Positions 1 to 6,312 of a DNA stretch of 14,716 nucleotides are shown one piece after another. The notes beneath the pieces were generated by a model that worked only from the letters and a program-made list of their open reading frames with translations, did not search any database and was not told the DNA's origin. Position 1 is the first letter of the stretch. Each line of letters opens with the position of its first letter. Location: contig SMXJ01000021.1 of the NCBI GenBank assembly GCA_004356305.1, positions 1 through 14,716 on the forward strand, given 5' to 3'. The translations under genes and the position numbers were made by a program. Source of the stretch: Bacteroidota bacterium. GTDB taxonomy: Bacteria > Bacteroidota > Bacteroidia > Flavobacteriales > Flavobacteriaceae.

Positions 1-102
1 ATATTAGAATCTTATTTTAAAGTAAAGTTATAAAGAGTTTCTTCATTTTATAAACAAAACTTAATATGATTTAGAATCAATTTAATCTCATGAGTAACCG
101 AA

Positions 103-909
103 TTAATAGTGAACGTTTATTCCTCCATTGACAATATTATGATTCTCTGTTCGGAATCTAAAACCAATCATAATTCTTCTTTCAATAGGGTCGAAAAAGG
201 TAACAAATATCTGACCTGACAGAGCTTCCTCGGTTATATCTTGTATTGTATAATTTGCAATCGTGCCAGTCGCAGGGAGCTCATAGGCCCCCGTGCCAAC
301 ATCATTAGGCACTTGAATAAAAATACTTTCAGAATTTGTGGTTCCTGTAATTTGAATAGAGTTATTCACTTCCTCTGCAAATACTGTGGTCGCGTGAAAT
401 AGAATTTGATCGATTTCAGCCACAAGGCCTCCTGAATTTACAACGCCACCATCACCAATTAAACCTCCTTCAAGAAAAGAAACTTGATAAAAAAAGCCTT
501 TATGAACAGCAATTGTGTCTATTCCTAGACGAATTCCTGAAAATCGGAAAGTCCCAGTTAACCAACCACAAGAGAGGCATCTGTCAGTCAAAATAATCTC
601 TCCTTCTCCATTAGGAGAAGTAGAATAAACATTTCCGTCGGCATCCTTAAAACTAGCAAAATTAGATTGTCCTTCTCCCAATTGATAAGTACCTAATTGA
701 GCACTATTAATAATTAATGTAAGTTGTTGATCTTGATTGATCCCTTGCAGTGTGAAGGAACCATCATCGTTCTGTTGCCCACGTACATCATTGGCGCGAT
801 AGAAAGTACTATCAATTACGCCTTGTAGAGCAGGGCTGTTGTCCTCCAGGTTCTCACAGCTGGAAAACGCAAGTATCGCTGCGAACAGTAGTAAAAATAT
901 TCGTTTCAT
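103..909 (-). CDS. DUF6252-like outer-membrane lipoprotein, function unknown
   Basis: The protein has 268 residues. It opens with a lipoprotein signal peptide (MKRIF, then a hydrophobic stretch) ending in a lipobox FSSC, so Cys18 should be lipidated; it is probably anchored in the outer membrane or periplasm. The rest is beta-rich, apparently with two similar halves, each with a hydrophobic strand followed by a G-x-Y-x-L pattern (LGTYQLG and GAYELPA). This resembles the DUF6252 family of Bacteroidota, which has no known function. A CLSC pair (about 111-114) could form a disulfide. I chose the ATG at 907-909 because it starts exactly at the signal peptide; the in-frame TTG at 937-939 falls inside the predicted -7 promoter box. 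It diverges from rpsP and stands alone. The family assignment is from memory of the pattern. Confidence 0.75.
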   Translation of the reverse strand: MKRIFLLLFAAILAFSSCENLEDNSPALQGVIDSTFYRANDVRGQQNDDGSFTLQGINQDQQLTLIINSAQLGTYQLGEGQSNFASFKDADGNVYSTSPNGEGEIILTDRCLSCGWLTGTFRFSGIRLGIDTIAVHKGFFYQVSFLEGGLIGDGGVVNSGGLVAEIDQILFHATTVFAEEVNNSIQITGTTNSESIFIQVPNDVGTGAYELPATGTIANYTIQDITEEALSGQIFVTFFDPIERRIMIGFRFRTENHNIVNGGINVHY

Positions 910-936
910 AATAGATTTGGGTATAATAGGTTGCAA

Positions 937-944
937 CAAATATA
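937..944 (-). promoter_or_regulatory. Predicted Bacteroidota -7 box for the lipoprotein gene
   Basis: Read on the minus strand this is TATATTTG, an exact match to the Bacteroidota housekeeping -7 consensus TAnnTTTG. It lies 27 bases upstream of the chosen ATG. I see no convincing -33 TTG at the usual 17-23 base spacing. Confidence 0.5.
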
Positions 945-986
945 AAATAAAAGTTTGATCTACCTCATATTAACGCTTATTTATGA

Positions 987-994
987 TACCTTTG
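987..994 (+). promoter_or_regulatory. Predicted -7 box for the rpsP operon
   Basis: TACCTTTG matches TAnnTTTG exactly and lies 53 bases before the rpsP ATG. Transcription would start near position 1000 and leave a leader of roughly 48 bases. A TTTG at 954-957 is too far upstream (29-base gap) for a normal -33 element. Confidence 0.5.
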
Positions 995-1017
995 CACACT
1001 TAAAAAATAATTATAAC

Positions 1018-1034
1018 AGGGGTCGTGAACCTCT
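1018..1034 (+). promoter_or_regulatory. rpsP: Small hairpin in the rpsP 5' leader
   Basis: A six-pair stem (1018-1023 with 1029-1034, one G-U pair) closes a five-base loop, ending 13 bases before the rpsP start codon. It is the only GC-rich stretch in an otherwise AT-only leader. That placement would suit a translational control element, such as a site where S16 represses its own mRNA. Ribosomal-protein leaders are a known class, but I cannot show that this is one. Confidence 0.3.
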
Positions 1035-1047
1035 AAAATTAATTAAT

Positions 1048-2289
1048 ATGCCTGTAAAAATCAGATTACAAAGACACGGTAAAAAAGGAAAACCTTTTTA
1101 TTGGATCGTAGCGGCCGACGGTCGTTCAAAAAGAGATGGTAAATATCTTGAAAAATTAGGGACCTATAATCCCAATGTTAACCCGGCGGAGATAAATTTG
1201 AATCTTGACGGTGCACTTCAATGGCTTCAAAAGGGAGCGCAACCCACTGACACAGCAAGGGCAATCCTTTCTTACAAAGGAGTAATGATGAAGAAGCATT
1301 TGGCAGAAGGTGTACGCAAAGGCGCCTTAACCGAAGAACAAGCTGAAGAAAAATTCAATTCCTGGATCGCTGAAAAAGAAAAAGCAGTAGTAGCTAAACG
1401 CGGTAAACTTGCCGATGCAAAAGCAAAAGCTGAAGCCGAAGCGCTTGCTACTGAAAAAGAAGTAAACGAAGCTCGAGCCGCAGCAGTAGTGGAAGAAGTG
1501 GCTGAAGAAGCACCGACTGAGGAAACTGCGGATGCAGCAACAGAAGAAGCTCCTGCAGCGGCAGCTGAAGAGGCCAAAGAAGGAGAATCTACCGAAGACG
1601 AAACTACCGAAGCAAAAACAGAGGAAACTCCGGCTAAAGAATCTACTGAAATAACAGCAGACGAAGCATCAACTGAAGAAACTACTGAAGTAGTAGCAGA
1701 AGAGTCTGAAAAGGACGCGGTTAAAGAAGAGGCGCCTGAAGCGAAAACAGATGAAGCTCCAGTAACCGAAGAGACCACGGAGGACACAGCTAAAGAAAAG
1801 GCTCCTGAAGCGAAAACCGAAGAAGTTCCTGCTGCTGAAGGGTCTGAAAAGGACGCGGTTAAAGAAGAGGCGCCTGAAGCAAAAACAGATAAAGCTCCAG
1901 TAACTGAAGAGACCACGGAGGATGCAGCTAAAGAAAAGGATCCTGAAGCGAAAACCGAAGAAGTTCCTGCTGCTGAAGGCTCCAAAAAGGAGGCGGTTAA
2001 AGAAAAGGCGCCTGAAGCTAAAACAGATGAAGCTCCAGTAACTGAAGAGACCACGGAGGACAAGGCTGAAGAAAAGGCTCCTGAAGCGAAAACTGAAGAA
2101 GTTCCTGCCTCAGAAGAGTCCAAAAAGGACGCGGTTAAAGAAGAGGCGGCTGAAGCTAAAACAGATGAAGCTCCAGTAACCGAAGAGACCACGGAGGACG
2201 CAGCTAAAGAAAAGGCTGCTGAAACGAAAGATGAAAAAGTTCCTGTAACTGAAGAGTCCAAAGAGGACGAGGCTGAAGAAAAGGAATAA
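1048..2289 (+). CDS. rpsP: 30S ribosomal protein bS16 with a giant repetitive acidic tail
   Basis: bS16 is a small-subunit protein needed for 30S assembly. Residues 1-80 are a normal S16 core, opening MPVKIRLQRHG and containing the YWIVAADGRSKRDG region. An alpha-helical extension follows (about 80-150), typical of Bacteroidota S16, with Lys/Ala/Glu-rich helices. After Trp106 there is no aromatic residue or histidine at all. Residues 150-413 are low-complexity Glu/Ala/Thr/Lys/Pro, and residues 220-403 form four tandem 46-residue units. Most bacterial S16 proteins have about 80-90 residues and Bacteroidota ones, as I recall, under 200, so 413 is exceptional. The start at 1048 is fixed by the conserved MPVKI; the frame is open upstream but the extra 31 codons resemble nothing and include the predicted promoter. 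It is first in a run with rimM (12-base gap). The tail is probably disordered and should be exposed. Confidence 0.95.
   Translation: MPVKIRLQRHGKKGKPFYWIVAADGRSKRDGKYLEKLGTYNPNVNPAEINLNLDGALQWLQKGAQPTDTARAILSYKGVMMKKHLAEGVRKGALTEEQAEEKFNSWIAEKEKAVVAKRGKLADAKAKAEAEALATEKEVNEARAAAVVEEVAEEAPTEETADAATEEAPAAAAEEAKEGESTEDETTEAKTEETPAKESTEITADEASTEETTEVVAEESEKDAVKEEAPEAKTDEAPVTEETTEDTAKEKAPEAKTEEVPAAEGSEKDAVKEEAPEAKTDKAPVTEETTEDAAKEKDPEAKTEEVPAAEGSKKEAVKEKAPEAKTDEAPVTEETTEDKAEEKAPEAKTEEVPASEESKKDAVKEEAAEAKTDEAPVTEETTEDAAKEKAAETKDEKVPVTEESKEDEAEEKE
1705..2289 (+). repeat. rpsP: Four tandem 138-bp (46-codon) repeats plus a partial fifth inside rpsP
   Basis: Units start at 1705, 1843, 1981 and 2119, exactly 138 bases apart, with a degenerate partial unit from 2257 to the stop. 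Each unit encodes S-x-K-D/E-A-V-K-E-x-A, then an EAKTDxAPVTEETTED block, then a second EAKTEEVP block. Each 46-residue unit is itself two 23-residue half-repeats (about 69 bases) sharing the pattern K-E-x-A-P-E-A-K-T-x-E/K-x-P. Units differ by scattered substitutions but not by indels, so the reading frame is kept. The near-identity implies recent unequal crossover or slippage, and copy number may vary between strains. Confidence 0.95.
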
Positions 2290-2301
2290 ACTCTTAAGGT
2301 A

Positions 2302-2826
2302 ATGCAAAAGAAGGATTGTTTCTTCGTTGGCAAAATCGTTAAAAAATACAGTTTCAAGGGGGAGTTGCTGGTTAAACTAGATACAGACCAACCTGAACAA
2401 TTTTTGGAAATGGAATCGGTTTTTGTTGAAAAACACAAAAATTTGATTCCATTTTTTATCGAATCCCTTTCTCTTCATAAATCGGCACTTCTGCGGATAA
2501 AATTTGAAGAAATAACCACAGAAACCGAGGCCAATGCCCTGTTGGGAACAGAATTGTACCTGCCTCTCGATTTACTTCCAATATTAAGCGGAAACAAGTT
2601 CTACTACCACGAGATCGTCGGTTTTAAGGCCGTAGATATCAATTTTGGCCCTTTAGGGACCATTACAGGGGTAAATGACGCAACAGCCCAACATCTCTTT
2701 GTAATTGATCACAATGGAAAAGAAGTGTTAATCCCCGTAAATGATGATATCATAAAAAATGTGGATCGCAGTACCAGGACTATCTCATTGGAGGCTCCGG
2801 AAGGATTGATAGAATTGTACATTTAA
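2302..2826 (+). CDS. rimM: Ribosome maturation factor RimM
   Basis: RimM is a 30S assembly factor that binds S19 and helps process the 16S rRNA 3' domain. The protein has 174 residues, the usual length. The N-terminal beta-barrel opens with FFVGKIVKKYSFKGELLVK (residues 7-25), the family hallmark. The C-terminal PRC-barrel starts near residue 100 with FYYHEIVGF and contains the conserved IPVNDDI (144-150). The gene starts 12 bases after the rpsP stop, and its own stop overlaps the next ATG. This rpsP-rimM pairing is conserved across bacteria. Confidence 0.95.
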   Translation: MQKKDCFFVGKIVKKYSFKGELLVKLDTDQPEQFLEMESVFVEKHKNLIPFFIESLSLHKSALLRIKFEEITTETEANALLGTELYLPLDLLPILSGNKFYYHEIVGFKAVDINFGPLGTITGVNDATAQHLFVIDHNGKEVLIPVNDDIIKNVDRSTRTISLEAPEGLIELYI

Positions 2827-3560
2827 TGTCCAAACCCTTTACATTCAAGCAATTTACCGTACACCAGGACCGCTGTGCCATGAAGATAGGTACAGACGGC
2901 GTATTACTGGGTGCCTGGGTCTCATTGATGGGGAAACCTGATAGAATATTGGATATTGGTACAGGAACCGGTGTAATTGCTATGCAATTGGCCCAACGAG
3001 GCTCGGCCGAAACCATAGACGCCATTGAGATCGACGTTAAGGCCTTTGAGCAATGTATGGATAATTTTGAATCCTCGCCCTGGAGTGAACGTTTATTTTG
3101 CTACCATGCTGCCATTCAGGAATTTGCTTCCGAAATAGACGATACGTATGATCTGATCATTTCCAATCCGCCCTTTTATTCTGAAAATTACAAACCAGAA
3201 GAAAAAGCACGGGATACCGCCCGGTTTAATGACGCCCTCCCTTTTCAGCACTTAGTTGTGTGCACAGCGCATTTGCTTTCAGATCGAGGCACATTTGCAG
3301 TGATACTTCCGAAGAAAGAAGAATTCAAATTCATCCAATTATCACAGGAAACAGGTTTATACCCAAAAAGAATTTGCAGGGTACGCGGGAGTATAAATTC
3401 CGAAGAAAAAAGGAGCTTGCTAGAGTTCAGTTACCTGCCTGAGGATAAGCAAGGCCTGAAAAAAGAAATAAAGATTGAGTCCCTGACTATTGAGACAGAC
3501 AGACACAACTATACTGAAGATTATATACAGCTGGTGAAGGATTTTTACTTGAAAATGTAG
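2826..3560 (+). CDS. trmN6: tRNA1(Val) adenine(37)-N6-methyltransferase
   Basis: This is a class I SAM-dependent methyltransferase of the YfiC/TrmN6 family, which N6-methylates A37 of tRNA1(Val), next to the anticodon. Residues 1-30 carry the family N-terminus FKQFTVHQDRCAMKIGTDGVLLG. Motif I is LDIGTGTG (42-49), the acidic motif II is IEID (67-70), and the catalytic motif IV is NPPFY (114-118), the N-P-P-[FYW] signature of N6-adenine methylases. Length is 244 residues, normal for the family. Its ATG shares one base with the rimM TAA (TAATG), so translation is probably coupled. Specificity for tRNA1(Val) is inferred from family resemblance. Confidence 0.9.
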   Translation: MSKPFTFKQFTVHQDRCAMKIGTDGVLLGAWVSLMGKPDRILDIGTGTGVIAMQLAQRGSAETIDAIEIDVKAFEQCMDNFESSPWSERLFCYHAAIQEFASEIDDTYDLIISNPPFYSENYKPEEKARDTARFNDALPFQHLVVCTAHLLSDRGTFAVILPKKEEFKFIQLSQETGLYPKRICRVRGSINSEEKRSLLEFSYLPEDKQGLKKEIKIESLTIETDRHNYTEDYIQLVKDFYLKM

Positions 3561-3580
3561 GTCTTTCAACTTGGGATTTT

Positions 3581-3588
3581 TACATTTG
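3581..3588 (+). promoter_or_regulatory. Predicted -7 box for the acyl-CoA dehydrogenase gene
   Basis: TACATTTG matches TAnnTTTG exactly, 20 bases before the ATG at 3609. This suggests that the dehydrogenase has its own promoter with a very short leader. No well-spaced -33 TTG is visible. Confidence 0.45.
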
Positions 3589-3608
3589 TAATACAAAAAT
3601 TGACTACT

Positions 3609-4787
3609 ATGAAACCCGATTTATTTGAAGCACCCGATTACTATAATATAGACGATCTGCTCACCGACGAACACAAACTAATACGTGATGCAGCCCGAGC
3701 CTGGGTAAAACGAGAGGTATCTCCTATTATTGAAGAGGCTGCTCAAAAAGCAGAATTTCCAAAATCTATCATTCCGGGATTAGCCGAGATTGGTGCTTTT
3801 GGCTCTTATATCCCCGTGGAATATGGAGGGGCAGGTTTGGATCAGATCTCCTATGGACTCATCATGCAGGAAATTGAGCGTGGCGATAGCGGGGTGCGTT
3901 CAACTGCCTCAGTACAGACTTCTTTGGTAATGTATCCTATCTGGAAATATGGAGATGAAGACCAACGCAAAAAATACCTGCCAAAACTCGCTACCGGTGA
4001 GTGGATCGGTTCCTTTGGTTTAACAGAACCGGACCACGGTAGCGACCCGGCCGGAATGGTGACTCATTTTAAAGATATGGGAGATCATTATTTGTTAAAT
4101 GGGGCTAAGCTTTGGATCTCAAACTCTCCTTTCTGCGATATCGCTATTGTATGGGCAAAAGATGAAAAAAGGCGTATTCACGGATTGATAGTAGAAAGAG
4201 GTATGGAAGGCTTTAGTACGCCGGAAACACATAACAAATGGTCTTTGCGAGCCAGTGCCACGGGTGAGTTGATATTTCAGGATGTAAAAGTGCCGAAAGA
4301 GAACTTATTGCCAAACAAATCGGGGTTAAGTGCACCTTTGGGTTGTCTGGATTCTGCTCGTTACGGGATCGCCTGGGGAGCTATTGGAGCCGCGATGGAC
4401 TGTTACGACACCGCTTTACGTTATTCAAAAGAGCGCATACAGTTTGGAAAACCTATCGGTGCGTTTCAACTTCAGCAAAAGAAATTGGCCGAAATGATCA
4501 CAGAGATCACCAAAGCGCAATTATTGGCTTTGCGACTGGGACAATTGAAAAATGAAGATCGCGCTACTTCGGCACAAATCTCCATGGCAAAACGCAACAA
4601 CGTAGAAATGGCGATAAAAATAGCCCGTGAAGCACGTCAAATGCTGGGTGGCATGGGTATTACCGGAGAGTATCCCATCATGCGCCATATGATGAACCTG
4701 GAAAGTGTGCTCACCTATGAAGGCACTCATGATATCCACTTATTGATCACCGGATTGGATGTGACAGGGTTTAACGCATTTAAGTAA
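3609..4787 (+). CDS. gcdH: Acyl-CoA dehydrogenase, glutaryl-CoA dehydrogenase type
   Basis: This FAD-dependent enzyme probably converts glutaryl-CoA to crotonyl-CoA in lysine and tryptophan degradation. It has 392 residues. Family segments in order: RSTASVQTSLVMYP (from Arg97, the substrate-carboxylate-binding Arg region in the human enzyme), FGLTEPDHGSDP (flavin contact), WISNSPFCDIAIVWA, KWSLRASATG, DSARYGIAWG, QMLGGMGI, and TYEGTHDIH with Glu371 as the catalytic base. These follow human GCDH closely from end to end as I remember it, better than short-chain or isovaleryl enzymes. I take the ATG at 3609; a TTG three codons upstream is possible but unnecessary. It follows trmN6 after 48 bases with its own predicted promoter. 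Electrons would pass to electron-transferring flavoprotein, which is not encoded here. Confidence 0.85.
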   Translation: MKPDLFEAPDYYNIDDLLTDEHKLIRDAARAWVKREVSPIIEEAAQKAEFPKSIIPGLAEIGAFGSYIPVEYGGAGLDQISYGLIMQEIERGDSGVRSTASVQTSLVMYPIWKYGDEDQRKKYLPKLATGEWIGSFGLTEPDHGSDPAGMVTHFKDMGDHYLLNGAKLWISNSPFCDIAIVWAKDEKRRIHGLIVERGMEGFSTPETHNKWSLRASATGELIFQDVKVPKENLLPNKSGLSAPLGCLDSARYGIAWGAIGAAMDCYDTALRYSKERIQFGKPIGAFQLQQKKLAEMITEITKAQLLALRLGQLKNEDRATSAQISMAKRNNVEMAIKIAREARQMLGGMGITGEYPIMRHMMNLESVLTYEGTHDIHLLITGLDVTGFNAFK

Positions 4788-5296
4788 ATTCAATCTATAT
4801 ATTTTTAAAAGGCCCCAAATTTTAGGATTGAAAATTATCGATGGAGATATCACTAATCAAGTGGTGAAATGAAACACCGGACAATGCGCGTTACTGAAAG
4901 GGTGGGAAAAAGCAACAGCTCCAATTTTTTGGAAAACTACAGCCCATGGAAATAAAAATGCTGCTTCCACATCAAAGATCAAGAAAAGAATCGCCCACCT
5001 TAAATTGAACCCGGGTTGGACCTATGGTCACCATTCCGCTTTCGTAGGGTTGACGTTTTTGTGGATTGTCTGATTTATGTGAAATTAAACTCGAAAGAAA
5101 GTTTGATCCTGCAACCATTGTTATTCCGGCAATTAAAAACACTATGATAGCTTCAGAACCCATTCTTTTAAGTTTTTTAATTCATTATATTTTTTACAAT
5201 AACTCTAATCTCTAATTCAATACTATCTTCTTTATACCTGTAATACTTATAATTTGGCTATAGTCATTTGGTTTTTGTCCCGATCCTTCAGGATTG
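4788..5296. other. 509-base region with no intact gene; contains a nuoA remnant
   Basis: The middle holds the broken nuoA described separately (4908-5163). The flanks, 4788-4907 and 5164-5296, are AT-rich. I find no RNA gene, no clear promoter box and no strong terminator in them. A weak CAATC...GATTG inverted pair just after the dehydrogenase stop is too short and too widely spaced to call. A 16-codon frame overlapping the korB stop on the minus strand resembles nothing known. The flanks may be further decayed pieces of the same lost operon, but I cannot recognise them. Confidence 0.6.
4908..5163 (-). pseudogene. nuoA: Frameshifted and truncated NADH-quinone oxidoreductase subunit A (nuoA) remnant
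   Basis: NuoA is a three-helix membrane subunit of complex I, normally about 120 residues. Reading from the ATG at 5161-5163, the first 57 codons give an N-terminal transmembrane helix and then NPQKRQPYESGMVTIGPTR and VQFKVG, the hallmark NuoA loop. The frame then runs to an early stop at 4972. In another frame, starting right after VQFKVG, the protein resumes as LFLIFDVEAAFLFPWAVVFQ up to about 4908, which is the conserved second helix with its F-D-x-E motif. Intact NuoA has roughly four or five more residues at the junction, so the simplest explanation is a small out-of-frame deletion of about 14 bases. The third helix is not recognisable; the second frame runs into unrelated sequence and stops at 4857. 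No nuoB follows. Confidence 0.85.
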
Positions 5297-6310
5297 TCAT
5301 TCAACTATATAAATATCACCAGAGAAAAACAGATCATCTGTTTTTACAAAATTAGACATTGATTTCACCTCTTCGGTTTGCTCAGCGTTTCTTTCTTCCA
5401 ATGTAACATCATCAAAACTTCTTATAATCCCTGTTATTAAAGGATCTCTTAATCTAACGAGCATTTGATGCAAGGTTGGGTCTTGTTCTTTAGCATTATG
5501 AACTAAAAGATCTTCCTGAGTGATTCCATTTTCACCAATAGTAACAACTTCTAATTTTAACTTGTTCAATACAAGCCCTTTTTCCCGTTCCTTTCCGAAA
5601 ATCATCGGTTTTCCATGTTCAACAAATAATTGTTTATCCTCTCGCACGGCTTTGTCCGTATATTCGGTAAAACAACCATCATTAAATATCGGACAATTTT
5701 GTAATACTTCGATTAAAGAAGTGCCCTTAAACTTTTCAGATTCAATAAATATCTGCGTCATCTCTTTAGGTGTGTTACCTCCTATTCTTCCAAAAAATCG
5801 TGCCTGGGCTCCAATAGCTAATTCCCCCACTGAAAAAGGAGGTTGTGTATTTCCGTAAGGAGAAGATTTTGTTTTTTGACCTACCAAGGAAGTTGGTGAG
5901 AATTGGCCTTTTGTCAAGCCATAAATTTCATTGTTAAATAAAATAATGTTTAGATCAATATTTCTTCGCAACACATGGATAAAGTGATTTCCGCCTATAG
6001 CCAAAGAATCACCATCACCGGTTATTACCCATACACTTAAATTAGGATTTGCTAATTTGACACCTGTTGCTATGGCCGGTGCTCTACCATGAATACCATG
6101 CAACCCATAAGTGTCCATATAATAAGGAAAACGTGAAGAGCATCCAATACCCGAAATAAATACTACGTCTTCTTTTTTAACTCCCATTTCCGGAAGTGCT
6201 TTTTGCATGGCTCGTAAAATAACGAAGTCATCACAACCCGGACACCATCTAATTTCCTGATCACTGGCAAAATCTTTATAGGTATATTCTTTTACAGTTG
6301 TTGTTTTCAT
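5297..6310 (-). CDS. korB: 2-oxoacid:ferredoxin oxidoreductase, beta (TPP-binding) subunit
   Basis: Together with KorA this enzyme oxidatively decarboxylates a 2-oxoacid, probably 2-oxoglutarate to succinyl-CoA, and reduces ferredoxin. It has 337 residues. Thiamine-diphosphate binding is shown by GDGDSLAIGGNHF (98-110) and NNEIYGLTKGQ (126-136). Cys23 and Cys26 (WCPGC), Cys57 (GCSS) and Cys206 (NCPIF) fit the ligands of the single [4Fe-4S] cluster of this subunit. The gene starts 2 bases after the korA stop, so the pair is surely co-transcribed. The GDGDSLAIGGNH form and two-subunit layout suit KorAB-type rather than pyruvate enzymes, but substrate is inferred. The reaction can run reductively if ferredoxin is reduced enough. 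Confidence 0.9.
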   Translation of the reverse strand: MKTTTVKEYTYKDFASDQEIRWCPGCDDFVILRAMQKALPEMGVKKEDVVFISGIGCSSRFPYYMDTYGLHGIHGRAPAIATGVKLANPNLSVWVITGDGDSLAIGGNHFIHVLRRNIDLNIILFNNEIYGLTKGQFSPTSLVGQKTKSSPYGNTQPPFSVGELAIGAQARFFGRIGGNTPKEMTQIFIESEKFKGTSLIEVLQNCPIFNDGCFTEYTDKAVREDKQLFVEHGKPMIFGKEREKGLVLNKLKLEVVTIGENGITQEDLLVHNAKEQDPTLHQMLVRLRDPLITGIIRSFDDVTLEERNAEQTEEVKSMSNFVKTDDLFFSGDIYIVE

Positions 6311-6312
6311 AA

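Noticed and set aside
910..939. A TTG start giving the lipoprotein ten extra residues
   Set aside because: The extra residues would precede a complete signal peptide, and the TTG lies within the predicted -7 promoter box.
955..1047. An N-terminal extension of rpsP by 31 codons
   Set aside because: S16 proteins start at MPVKI; the extra codons do not resemble any S16 and would include the predicted promoter and the leader hairpin.
1705..2289. A CRISPR-like array
   Set aside because: Units are contiguous 138-bp coding repeats without spacers, in frame with rpsP.
1272..2438. A 388-codon open frame on the minus strand across rpsP
   Set aside because: It is Ser/Ala/Val-rich low-complexity sequence created by reading the rpsP repeats backwards; it has no family resemblance and overlaps both rpsP and rimM.
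4791..4835. A terminator after the acyl-CoA dehydrogenase gene
   Set aside because: Only a five-base inverted pair with a loop of about 30 bases and no U-run.
4972..5163. A genuine small membrane protein of 63 residues
   Set aside because: Its sequence is the N-terminal half of NuoA and the missing second half follows in another frame, so it is a broken gene.
5250..5300. A 16-codon minus-strand frame overlapping the korB stop
   Set aside because: Too short, with no recognisable sequence or conserved signal; chance is sufficient.
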